Source: Anagrus nilaparvatae (lineage: Eukaryota; Arthropoda; Insecta; Hymenoptera; Mymaridae). Taken from it: 64,000 bases of DNA. Numbering within the stretch: position 1 is the first letter of the stretch; every line of letters starts with the position of its first letter. The translations under genes and the position numbers were made by a program. Below are positions 48,627 through 59,954 of this stretch, piece after piece. The notes under the pieces were generated by a model. That model saw only the letters and a program-made list of their open reading frames with translations. It ran no database searches and was not told the origin of the DNA. The DNA lies in contig JAKSXM010000007.1 in the NCBI GenBank assembly GCA_022575985.1, forward strand, positions 10,666,501-10,730,500, in the 5' to 3' direction.

Positions 48627-49116
48627 AAGGAGAGTATCAACTGTTTGGGAAACCAATTTGCTTCTATGTTTCAGGAAAGGTTATGAATGTGGTAAAAAAA
48701 AATGCCCCATACTCTCTGTTTACCTGAATGGGCCCACTGGGCCTAGAAATTAGACCCACTAACAAGGTTCTATTCTATAAGTTGGCTATAAGATAGAGCT
48801 TCTAAATGTCGCTGCTACCTTGTAAATTAACCAAATACCTGTATTGCTGATAAAGAATTACAGTTTCGGGAAATTAAAAGATGACACTCACATAAAAAAA
48901 TGAGACGAACCATTCGTACCAACCATTTGGTAGCAGCACCATTTAAAGGATAGTTTTAAAAAACTTATCTTTTAGCATAGACCCCTGCTAGGGGGTCTAA
49001 TTTCTAGGTCCAGTATGCCCATTCAGATAAACTGATTTTTCAACTACTACAACTAAACTTGTCCTGAAAGTCATAATTATGCAAATCGGCTTCCCAAACA
49101 GTTGACGCTCCTCCTT
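48627..49116. mobile_element. TIR element, about 490 bp
   Basis: aaggagagtatcaactgttt plus gggaaaccaatttgc at the left match gcaaatcggcttcccaaaca plus gttgacgctcctcctt at the right. Further in, gtttacctgaatgggcccac and tagaaattagacccacta pair with tgcccattcagataaac and gggggtctaatttctagg. The middle has ggtagcagcacc against gctgctacctt. A half copy lies at 42360-42550. Confidence 0.75.
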
Positions 49117-50823
49117 TAGTTCAATAATTTATGCATCTATTAAGTTATAAATAAATTTAATTTGTGATAACGATTATTTTGGAAATTCCTCGGGAAATTC
49201 CATGTTTAATTAAAAAAATTATATTTATTTATTTAACATTGGCAGGTTTTTACAACATTTATTTTTATTCTTAGTAACTACATTGTACTTTAATAAAATA
49301 TTTAATTTATATCTACATTAATATGAAATTATCTTCCTTGAGCCAAAGTATTTGAAAACTATTCTTTATTTTGCCAGAAAGTTATATAACATGGACCTTA
49401 CTTTAAAAAACAATTGTTCGATTTTACGTTTGTCTGATAATAGATTTTTTCAAATTTTATATTTAGATCTCTTTTGGATAATTTTGGGCTTAAAGGACTA
49501 AAATTTCAGAAAAGTTCACCTAAAAATCTTTTGACTCGAGTTTTGACTTAAAAATTTCGCGCGAAGTTGACGAAAATTTGTAGACTAACTATGAAACCTG
49601 TGAAATTTTGAAATCCCAAAAATTCATGTCATGCTCTTAAATACGGTGTAAGCTTTTTTAAATAATTTACATCCTGTTTCAACTCTTCCTGTCCATAATT
49701 TATCCAATGGCGTAAGAAGCGTGCTGCATTACCCCGAGGACGACGAATTTTAAAGTTTGTTAAAATTGGTCCAAATTCCTGCCAAATTTTCTACCAATAT
49801 ACAATTTTTAAAACGCGTTTTTTTTTTTTTGTTAATTTAAAATATTTTAAATTAAGAATGGAATATTCCAAACAAAGACTGCAAACTCATTCTTATAATA
49901 TTTTTATGGCAAGTTAATTGAAAAGGAAAAATAAATGAGTATAAACAAATAAAAAAGAAACCTTAAAGAATTTTAATTGTATGTTATCAGTTTTTTCTAA
50001 TAAATTGAATCATAAGTTATTAGTTCATTTAAATATTTTTTTTTTGATACTAAATATATTCATTGGCTTAAACCATTTTAAATTGATAAGCAATGATATT
50101 TGAAAAAGATAAATTATTTAAAATTTCTGAACATTTATATTGAAATAATAAGTTCATTAAACTAAAATAAAATTACTGAATTTATTATTTAGTCATTTTA
50201 TGATTTTTAATTTAAGGTCATGTAGTGTAGTTTGTTTCGATACTTCCTTGTAATTATTATACTTTTTTATTGTATTTTTGTGATAATTAATTATTAATAT
50301 TTACATTTTTTAATTGTCTTACTGAATTAATGAATTGTTGTTAACTGAATTTTTATGGCGCTTTTTGTTTTATCTTAAAACTGAAGCACTCTACTGTGAA
50401 AAATTTTACTGTGGATCATGTCAAGAAACTGTTTTTAATGTTTTTCTAACTTCAGTTTTGATAAAAGATTACTAAAAAATTGCATAAAAAATGAAAAAAC
50501 GTCCAAAAAACGTAATTTGGGGCTAATTTTGATAAATTTGCACCTAAACGGCTAAAAAGTTTGGGTTTCATATTTCGTACATACAGTATAACCTCCCGTA
50601 ACCGGATTCTCCGTGATCCGGAACAGTGATTAGGATAATTATTTTATTATAAATGTATAAAAATTAAAAGTTGTATGAAAAAAAAATGTATGTGTCTACA
50701 ATTTTTTTATTCAAAATTTTTAAAAATACTCGTAGACGATATACGTGTATTTTTACAATTATTATGTCTATTCTATTTTTGTTGTTTTCCCATATTGATT
50801 GACATAAATTATTTGTATGTATT

Positions 50824-50859
50824 CAAAGACACTGTAACTACGTAGTTACAGTATCTTTG
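50824..50859. repeat. 36-bp near-perfect palindrome
   Basis: caaagacactgtaacta and tagttacagtatctttg meet around cg with one mismatch. It is too short for a MITE of the kinds seen here; it may be an internal remnant or a protein-binding palindrome. Confidence 0.6.
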
Positions 50860-51288
50860 TATTTATTTTCATATACGTCGCTTTCAATTTCTACAAAAGA
50901 ATTTTGAAAAATAAAAAATACTTTTGGTTACGCCCACATTAAACTCGAATTAAACTAAACGTACACGAGAACAGGTACGTACACCATACGTACATCTGTA
51001 GGCCCTTTCTATAAAATACGATGTAATTTTAACTAGTAATACTGAAATTTTTCGATAATATACTAAATCTAGTAAATTTACGATTTTTATCGAATATTTA
51101 CAAATTTTTTTGAAGATTTGCTAATTTTTCGAAAACCTTGTATTTTTTTTATTAACTTAAGGAAGTTACTTTTTACAGTGTACTATGATTATGTTCCCAT
51201 TTGAAATACATAGAAATTTAATTTAAAAAAAAAAAGATAATTTTGTCTGATGTAGAAATTTTTAAAAATCTTCAAATGATCTTTAATA

Positions 51289-51598
51289 GTATATATTACG
51301 ATCCTGTGTCCAGAAAAGTAAAAAATGGCCCAAATCACACGTAAATTACCATCCAAGGCGAAGCCGAGGTTGGTAAATTTTCTTGTCAGCGGCCAGAAAA
51401 CACGTATTTCCTGGCCACAGCAAGATTCGAAAATACATGTTTTCTAGCCACTGACGAAGAAAAATTATGTTTTGGCCTCGGCCGTAAAAAAAGAATGTTC
51501 CAGATTGCAGTTTGCCATCCTCGGCTTCGCCTCGGATTGCAATTTACGTGCGATCTGGGCTATTCTTTATTTTTGCGGCCTAGGATAAAAATATACTA
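51289..51598. mobile_element. TIR element, gaggcgaagc family, copy 2
   Basis: Left arm: atattacgatcctgtgtcca, aatggcccaaatcacacgta, aattaccatccaaggcgaag, ccgaggttggtaaa. Right arm: tttgccatcctcggcttcgc, ctcggattgcaatttacgtg, cgatctgggctattcttt, ttttgcggcctagg. The arms are about 85 bases and enclose about 120 bases with repeated cagcggccag and cactgac words. This is a longer form of the hairpin at 22728-22855. Confidence 0.8.
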
Positions 51599-52734
51599 TT
51601 ATTTCAATTATTCTAATAAATTTAAGATCCTTTTATTAATTATTATACACGCCTTAGGCCCTCTCTACACCAGCATGTAATCACGTTTTATGATAATCAT
51701 GTTTGTTGGATATTTTTTACCCAGCTACACTGTACTAAAAACATAACCTCAAAATTAGACATTTAAAATGATTATAACCCATTAAAAAGTTATTATTAGT
51801 TACATAAATTTTGCATAATTTTTATAATAAATAACTTAATCCATAATTAAAATACCATTTAATTACATTTTATTGTTTAAACATTTACTAATACTACTAG
51901 TGGCGCCGTTTTGTAATAACTTTAATTTCGAATATCTCAGCTGCAAAACAAAATATCTATAACAAACTCGATTATCATAAAGCACGATTGCTGTTATTGA
52001 GAGGGCCTTATAATGCAATTACAAAAATTTTCATTAAATTTTTTCAATTTTTAAAAAAATCATAAAAAATAATTAATAGTAGTAAAATTATTATCTTATC
52101 TACTAGAGATAATGAACGTAATTTTAATTAACTATTTGTTATAATTATGACCCCTTAAAATATAGTTGCGAAAGCGGTAGTAATAAAATTTAATCTTATA
52201 ATACGGATTTTTAACACTAATTATTTTCATTTACATTTACTAAATAATAATTACAAAAACAAAATTTTTTTTAATCATTATTATTGAATAGTTGTATAAA
52301 ATTTTCATATATTATTAAGTATCTTATAGGTATATAGTATTACTTCCAATATGCTGTATTACACATATTTATTATTTATTTACGTTTTTTAGCATAATTT
52401 CAAGAGGAAGCAAATTTAGTTATTATTTATACCTATTTTTTAAAATTCAAGGATAAAATATTTTATTTTTAAAAAGACATAAAGTAACAAGTATATCGTT
52501 AAAAAAATTTTTTATTATCATTTGTTTAAAATATTTAATTAAAAGGCGAGATCAAAGTTCAAATATTAATTCATTTTTATCGAACAAATTCCCTTGGTTA
52601 TTATATCAGTTGTATGAATAATTCTTTTGATTAAAATTTCATTAATCTTTTTGATTCATTGTTGAAATTTTAATGCAAATATTAGAGTGGTTTCTAAATG
52701 AGAAATAAATTTTATTTTTTAATTTTATTTACGT

Positions 52735-52850
52735 TTCAAGTCATTTGCAGTTGTTTGAGCAAAATAATAAAATTACGCTAGCTGCAAGCTGAATTCCACT
52801 AACCGCAAGCGGAATAATTTCACTTGTACCAAACGGATTTTTATTTAGTT
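52735..52850. mobile_element. Half copy of the cgcttgcggctag palindromic family
   Basis: acgtttcaagtcatttgcag, ttgtttgagcaaa, acgctagctgcaagc and ccactaaccgcaagcggaat follow the order seen at the right sides of 46437-46640 and 57960-58500. The partner arm is not seen. Confidence 0.5.
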
Positions 52851-52879
52851 TAATTAACTTATTACCCATAGTAAATAAA

Positions 52880-53030
52880 AAAATTTCAAAACAAATTTTT
52901 ATGTAGGATTTATAAGTCTGGGAAATTTCCGATTCAAAACTTGACTTACAGACCTTTAAAAAATTTTGGGCTTACCCACAAACCGACCCAATCCCAAAAG
53001 TCGGGTAACCGCACACCCCAAGCTTATATA
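52880..53030. mobile_element. Half copy of the 45735-46052 TIR element
   Basis: tctgggaaatttccgattca, acttacagacctttaaa, gcttacccacaaaccgaccc and cgggtaaccgcacacccc match the right arm of the 45735 element (cctgggagatttccgattca, tgcagacttttaaa, gtgtacccgaagaccgac, cttcgcacactcc). A further short inverted repeat, ggctgcttc / gaagcagcc, lies just to its right at about 53122-53169. Confidence 0.6.
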
Positions 53031-53881
53031 TGTCATAAGGAAATTTGTTGAAAAAACTTTCAAATAATATTTTGGACATAAGGTATTACTCTGATTAGAG
53101 CTTTTCTTAGCCAGTATCTTAGGCTGCTTCCAGACGGAGCGCTTTAAACACACAATAGAAGCAGCCTTGAAAATAATACTGCAGCTTGATTTTGTGTAAC
53201 CTAACAAATGACAATTTATTCAGTTTCTGAATTTATACACTGTAAATAAATGTAGAGTAAAAATTAATTTTAAAGATATAGTAAAAATATTCGAAATGAC
53301 CATACTTAACTTTAACTATAATATTTACTAGTTCGTGTTTAAAAATTATTATTAATCAGAGTACAAATCGCTCCAAAGAATAGTATAAATTAGTGAAAAT
53401 TCTCATTGATGTCACTTCAAATATTTTTACTAACAGTAATTTCTACTCTTCATTTATTCGCAGTGTATTAATTTGTAACTCGTACATGAATTTGCATATT
53501 ATTAATTCATTTAATATAAATTAATTACAATAAACAGACATTTTAAATAGCAAACAATTTTGCAAAAATATTATGTAAATATTTATAAATATTTATAGAT
53601 ATGAATTGATTTTTTTTTTTTTTTTTAAAGAAGTATTAACTTTTTTATAAAGAAGTATTTACTTTTGCTTGTTTATGTATTAATTAATAAAATTAAATAA
53701 ATATTTTTTTTTCAAATAAGAATTTCCAAAAATTTTTTTTGAATTAAAAAGAAAATTGCAAAATAAAAAAATAATTTAATGTTATCTCACAATATAATAT
53801 AAAACATTACAATTAAATATTACATATTTTATTTTAATTGTTATGAGTAAATGACGTCTTTTTTTATAATAATAATATATT

Positions 53882-54521
53882 ATATGGGTCATTCTTAGTC
53901 AAATCAGCCACCTGGGCTCTGCACAAGACAGTTTTTGAAATAAATTAATACGCAATAACTCATTTTTTTTATTAAACCCTATAGTTTTCAATTCCAAACC
54001 AGGTATTAATACCAAAGAATATAATATTTTTCTTCGTTAATACGATTTCCCTAAGAATTTTGCGAGAGCTGAGAATTTTAACTTTGACTGCTCATAACAT
54101 AGAAACTAGTGGTCACAACTAAAAAATTAAAAGTGCAAAATTGACTGTTTTTTAGTGTAAAATAAGTATAGTCTTCAAAACCCTAAAATTGCCAAATCCA
54201 AAACTTCTTGATGCAATGTTTTAAAATTTTCCTCACTTACTCTCAGCGCTTGAAAAATTCTTAGAGGAATCATATTAATACCTGGGTGATATAAATTTTT
54301 TCGTTCTCAAAAATAAAAAATTAAGAGTAAATTAACTTTATAAAAAAAAATTATTTTTTAGCCTTTTTTTGATTTATTGATTTTAACTCTCGATGGTTCA
54401 GCTGCCATTTTGCAGCTGTCATATTCAAAGTAAAAAAGTACCAGTGAAAATTTCGGGGTCAATGAAAAAACTGTGTTATTTATAGGGAGGGAGGGTTATT
54501 TGACAAAGAATGAACCATATA
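53882..54521. mobile_element. TIR element, about 640 bp
   Basis: atatgggtcattcttagtca plus aat at the left matches att-tgacaaagaatgaaccatat at the right. Further pairing is weak, so this is an old element or one with short TIRs of about 24 bases. The inside has caacattttgcagctgtc-like words but no frame. Confidence 0.55.
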
Positions 54522-56225
54522 TATTTACGTTACATTTAATTGTTGTTACATATTTTTACAAAAAAGGAAAACAAAAAATATTTATTGAATTGTAAAAAAA
54601 ATTGATCGTAAAAATTTTACCGAAAAAGTTTGCTCAGTGTTAAATTAAACAGGATATTACTATCGTTATATAATATACTTGTTATGGATTAATTATTTAA
54701 ATGATTTGTTATTGATTTTTCAGGAAAAAAAATTAAAAAAAGTGCTTAATAATTAAAAAATTTTTTTATCATTTTAATAAACATGTGTTTTATCATTTTG
54801 TATTATAAGATTAAAATTTATCAACAATTACATTTTGCGCAGAAATTTTCAAATTTTTTTTTCTTAATACATTAAAGTAATTAAATAATTAATCAGTTTT
54901 ATTTAAAATTGAGCTTAAAATATTCCATTTGAGATTATTTAGTTTTAGTTTTTAATGTTAATAAACAGTTTTAGATAAACAAAAGTATGTAATCAGTAAA
55001 GAATTTTTTTTAAATCTTGTGTCTGACGAGGATTCTGATTTTAGTTTTCAGTTTGTTTTTTTGAAGTGATACCTGTGGTTTTTCGTTATATTTTTTGGTA
55101 TTTAAGTCAGCAATTATTGTTTATTAAAAATAAAAAAGATTAGCGAGGCTCTTTTTAAATTGAAAAATTAGTGTTCAAAATTGGTAACTTCAAAATTTTG
55201 ATACTTTATGAATATTATCCAGGATATTATCGCCTCTCTGCCTCTATGAATTAAGATTGAAATCGTCCTGTAGACCTTTGATTATGAACGTTTAGCAAAA
55301 AATTTCTAGTTTCATCAATAATAAAAAGTCTTTAATAGTTTTCCAAAAATATAGAAAATGTAACTAAATTAATTTCTAAAGTTTGTTTCTTCTTCAAAAA
55401 GTCAAAGAAAATACTGAAAATTTTTCAAATTTATTTTTTAAACAACACTTTTTAGTATACTTTTACGTTTATAAAATTTACTACAACAGAAATTTTATCG
55501 CATTACATTTTTACAACAATATTTTTACAAATTAGTTGGAAAAATATAATTTTCTGTAATTTAACTAATTAAAAAAAAAGAATTAGTATTATTAAATCTA
55601 ATTCAAGTATATTATTGAATTTTTGAAATTAATTTTATAACACCATTATTTTTAATAAGTATAATATCACAAAATATTACGTATTATCATTAACAATTTT
55701 TTAATAATTCCAATTCTTTGATTAATCAGATTTTTTTTTAATTATCAAAAAATTTTCAAAAAGAAATAAAAATTATATAATTTTAAAATTACAAAATTAT
55801 GAAATATACAATAGGATAATTTTAATTATCTTATCTTTTTCCTATATATACGTTTGAAAATTCGTTTGGCTGTTTACTGTCTGTCTGAATGTTTGTAACT
55901 CAAGATTTGCAAGATTTGCGAAACAAAGTAAATTATAAAACTTTGATAAAATATAAATAAAATGAGTCGTGAGGTAAAGTGATAAGACGATTAAGTTTAA
56001 GATATATCATTAAAAAGTAAATAAAGCTTTTCGCCTCCAGTGTCTGCAATTGTTTTATCAATTTTTAAATAAATATTAAGTTTAATTTATGACAATTTGA
56101 CTAGGGAATCCTTTAAAAAATTTTCCAGTAATTTGCAGATAAAGGAGATTTATTTTATTTAGATTTAATATTTTTTTATTAAATTTTAAAATATTCTAAT
56201 GATTTTTTTACTTTTTTGCTTACAG

Positions 56226-59200
56226 ATCAAAGATGCATGCAAAGACTTGGTACTTTCAAATGACCAACTTAAATTACTTATGGAAAAATTGGCACATGAA
56301 ATCAAAAGAGGTCTATCAAAAGAAACTCACAACGATGCGATAGTCAGATGCTATACAACCTATGTACAGGATCTTCCAAATGGGACTGGTAAGATTCAAC
56401 TTGAAAAAAAAGTAAAATTCATCTTGAAAATTATAGCTTTGATAATTAAATAATAAATTAAACGAAAAACTTTTGGTACAAAGTGACTATTAATTTTTTG
56501 TGCTTTTGGTTCAACTATCAATCAAATCTATTATTTTCATAAACTTGTACGCTTTGTGATAAAAATTCATAAAAATTACAAATTATTTTTATTTTAAAAA
56601 ACTTTTATTTTGTAATTTTTATCAGTGTAAATATTTCTTTAGAAATTGTTCCATCATATATAGAAAATGAATCGTACAAGTAACATAACTCATTAAAACT
56701 AAATAAAGTCTCACAACGCAGGAAACTTTGAACGTTTGCAGAAAAAGGCAATTTTTTGGCATTGGATTTGGGTGGTACGAATTTCCGAGTACTCTTGATC
56801 ACATTGGATCATCAAGATTTTGATATGAAAAGCAAAATTTACGCAATACCACAAAGTTTAATGTTGGGCACTGGTACACAACTTTTCGATCACATTGCTC
56901 AGTGTTTGGCCTTGTTCGTTAAGGATCTTAAACTTGAAAATGAAATTCTTCCGTTAGGATTTACGTTTAGTTTTCCACTCACACAAAAAGGACTTACCGA
57001 AGGTTATCTTGTAAGGTGGACAAAAGGTTTTAATTGCAGTGGCGTCGTTGACCAAGATGTTGTTTCTCTACTTGAAGAGGCTATCGCCAGGAGAAATGTA
57101 TTTCAAATTTAATTATTTTTAATTTATCTTTTTTCCTTACTTAAAACTACAATGCAAAAATTTTACTTACTAGTCTTAAAACTTAATTTCATCTCAATGA
57201 AAGTCTGTCAATTTAATTTTTTGAAAGGATTTTCATTCAGATCAAATTACACCTGTATATCTATTTTAAAATTTTATATCACAAATAAATAATTTAATTA
57301 ATAAAAATAAAAATTTATTTTGTTCAGGATGTTAAAATTGACGTATGTGGAATTTTAAATGATACCACTGGAACATTGATGTCCTGTGCTTGGAAAAACA
57401 AGAATTGTCGAGTTGGCCTGATTGTTGGTAATTTGAAAATCAATATTACCTATTTTTAGAATACTTTTTCAATTTTTTTTTTGTTTATTAAATTTTAAGT
57501 AACTTAAAATTTGTTGTTATTTACAAAACAAACTGAGCTTGCCAGGTCAGTCGTTTAAATTCGACCTATATTTGGAGATCTGTTTGTATGTTCAAAATAT
57601 TACAATCCCTGGACTGCAAAAATATCCACTTGCAGCATTTTTTTTTAATTTTCTTTACTTTTTTTAAGTATTTGCAATAGTTTGAATAAAAATGAAAATC
57701 CTGCTTACAACAAGTGAATTTTTTTAAGTAGACGATCAATCAAAAATTTTCGGCAATTCTAGATTTGTGGAAATAAATTTTGAAAAAAGCCTATAAAAAG
57801 TTTGTGGAAATAAATTTTGAAAAAAGCCTATAAAAAGTTTTTCCAAATTCTTTCAACTATTTATATACATAAATAAATAGTACTGTCTTGACTATTTATT
57901 ATCATATTATTATATTATGTCATAAAATATATAAAAAGAGAGTAATCAACAGCATTACCTACACTGAAAAAAAAAATCCGCTAGTAGCTAGCGGAATTTT
58001 TTCACCTCGTCAAACGATTGCAAATTACTTGAAACGTAAAGAAAATTTAAAAAAAATGTTTTTTCCACTTACTTGGGATATGCGTTTTAAAAAAGAAAAA
58101 AAAAAAATTTTTTTGATTTTTTTTCCCGCAAGCGGAAAGCAAGAACGAGAAATATTTTATTTATTTCGTAAACATCAATAAATTCTCATATTAAAAATTT
58201 AATGTATGTTAAAAATATCTTGAATATTATTAAAAATTATTGAAAAATATTAATTAGTCGGATTCAACTCGAGTTGTTCCGAAGTTGTTCATTTGAATAA
58301 ACATATAATAATGATAAATGATTAATAATTAATATTTCTAAATTATTTTTTGATTACATATAAGTTTATAAAAACTTTTCTTATTTTAATAATTTTCTTT
58401 GCGTTTCTGGCCCTTTACAATCCTTTGAACATGAAAAAATAAATTTAGTAGCGACAAGAGGAATTCCGCTTGCGGCTAGTGGATTTTTTTTTCAGTGTAA
58501 TTATTTCACAATATTATTGTAATTTTTCATATGCAAATTGTATTTTAAAATAAACTACTTTACATAAAAATGTCCATTAAATTATAAAAGTAATTTGTGT
58601 ATTAAAAATATTGATTAAAAAAATAATATATTTTTTTTTCTTCAGGAACTGGAAGTAACTCATGCTACGTTGAAAAAACCAGTAACGTTGAATGTGCAAT
58701 ACCAGGAAAATATTCACCAAATAAGCCACATATGCTTATTAATACAGAATGGGGTGCATTTGGTGAACAAGGTACATTAGATTTTATTTTGACAGAATTC
58801 GATCGTGACATTGATCAAAATTCAATAAATCCAAATAAACAAATATTTGAAAAAATGATATCTGGAATGTATATGGGTGAATTAGCTAGGCTGGCACTGG
58901 AAAAACTATGTAATTTGGGTTTACTTTTTAATGGAAAATGTTCACCCGATCTCAAAAAACGAGGAAAATTCTTTACAAAATATGTATCAGAAATTGAATC
59001 GTAAGTGTTTTCTATCACATTAAAATAGAAGATAAAAATACTTAATATTTTCTTTTTTTTTTTTAACAGAGATCTTAAGGGTAAATACTCAAATTGTCGA
59101 GAAGTACTAACAGAATTAGGAATGACAAACGTATCAGATCAAGATTGCGAAAATGTAAGGTACGTTTGTTCCGTAGTATCAAGGCGAGCAGCTCATTTGG

Positions 59201-59954
59201 CAAGTGCTGGAATAGCAATGCTCTTAGAAAAAATGGGTGAAGATAATGTTACCGTCGGAGTTGACGGATCCGTCTATAGATTCCATCCTCATTTCCATGA
59301 TCTTATGGTAGAAAAAATATCTCAACTACAAAAATATAAAGTAAATAAAAATTCATTTAAAAATGATGTGGGTTGATATTTATGAAGTATTTAAAAATTT
59401 ACTTGGATGGGTCGTCAAATCTGTTTCAAAATATTTTTATTACAAAGTATGATTAAAAAAAATAATTTTTACATTTTTAGAATTTTTAGACCTTTTTTAA
59501 TACATGCCGAAATTGGGATATTAGGGCTAAAAGTAGGGAGTTAAAATTATACCTATGAATTGAAAAAAGAAAAATTAAAAAAAAAATTTTATACTTGAAA
59601 TTATTTTATTGTATTGTATTAAATCCTTAATTTTGGCCTTCATATCATATTAATTTTGGTTTACATATGTCCAAAATATCCTAATGTCTTTCTAATTAAT
59701 TTAAAAAAAAATTGATTTTATCAGAAAATTTTAGCCAAATTATTGTAAAAAAAATATTTTGGAACTGATTTGTCAACTCATGTATACAAACCTATGTACA
59801 CATCACAAATATTAACCTAAATTAAAATAATTCTTTGATAATTAACTACAATTAATCTAATTAAATTTTTTTTTAGTTCGATCTTATGTTATCTGAAGAT
59901 GGTAGTGGCCGAGGTGCAGCATTAGTTGCTGCTGTAGCATCGCAACACCGGTGA
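56226..59954 (+). CDS. Hex: Hexokinase, shared exons 2-7
   Basis: Hexokinase phosphorylates glucose with ATP at the entry of glycolysis. Shared exons are 56226-56388, 56742-57097, 57328-57427, 58646-59000, 59070-59340 and 59877-59954; phases agree throughout and give 440 aa, to which first exon A, B or C adds 22, 16 or 16 residues. In order they show [22 protein letters not shown], the phosphate-1 loop [15 protein letters not shown], the sugar-binding block [28 protein letters not shown], the catalytic Asp in [60 protein letters not shown] and the adenosine-binding [16 protein letters not shown] near the C-terminus. All catalytic residues are present. The length is that of a single-domain insect enzyme, not the duplicated vertebrate form. 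Regulation by promoter choice is inferred from the first exons. Confidence 0.95.
57768..57840 (+). repeat. Two tandem copies of a 36-bp unit
   Basis: gtggaaataaattttgaaaa plus aagcctataaaaagttt occurs twice head to tail without a mismatch, so the duplication is recent. Confidence 0.9.
57960..58500. mobile_element. Full palindromic MITE, cgcttgcggctag family
   Basis: The left end tacactgaaaaaaaaaatcc, gctagtagctagcggaattt is matched at the right by aattccgcttgcggctagtg, gatttttttttcagtgtaa. Inner pairs include tcaaacgattgcaaatt / caatcctttgaac and cgtaaagaaaa / ttttctttgcg. It is 541 bp and the best preserved member of the family here, lying inside a hexokinase intron. An open frame across the left half is translated repeat. 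Confidence 0.8.
59403..59784. mobile_element. TIR element in hexokinase intron 6
   Basis: tggatgggtcgtcaaatctg plus tttcaaaatattttt at the left matches aaaatattttggaactgatt plus tgtcaactcatgta at the right. A centre rich in A and T separates further weakly paired parts (aaattgggatattagggcta against tgtccaaaatatcctaat). It occupies most of the 536-bp intron 59341-59876. Confidence 0.65.

Larger units (their letters stand above)
40417..56225 (+). other. Hexokinase intron between first exon C and exon 2
   Basis: 15.8 kb, AT-rich. It holds palindromic or TIR elements at about 42041-42155, 42360-42550 (half copy), 44310-45005, 45735-46052, 46437-46640, 48627-49116, 51289-51598, 52735-52850 (half copy), 52880-53030 (half copy) and 53882-54521, plus a short perfect-type palindrome at 50824-50859. 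Other parts, including 40420-41980, 43000-44300, 46750-48600, 49120-50800 and 54530-56220, show nothing I can name. The open frames are low-complexity Lys/Asn/Phe/Ile translations. Confidence 0.5.
57428..58645 (+). other. Hexokinase intron 4 with mobile elements
   Basis: A 1.2-kb intron between GTTG|GTAATT and TTTCTTCAG|GAACTG (both phase 1). It holds half-copy sequence of the small palindromic family at about 57610-57725, a 36-bp tandem duplication at 57768-57840, and a full palindromic element at 57960-58500. It interrupts the highly conserved GLIVG-TGSN segment. Confidence 0.7.

Noticed and set aside
52956..53207. 83-codon minus-strand frame (MLGYTKSSCSIIFKAAS...)
   Set aside because: It runs across a half-copy repeat and the short inverted repeat ggctgcttc/gaagcagcc; there are no splice partners or family match.
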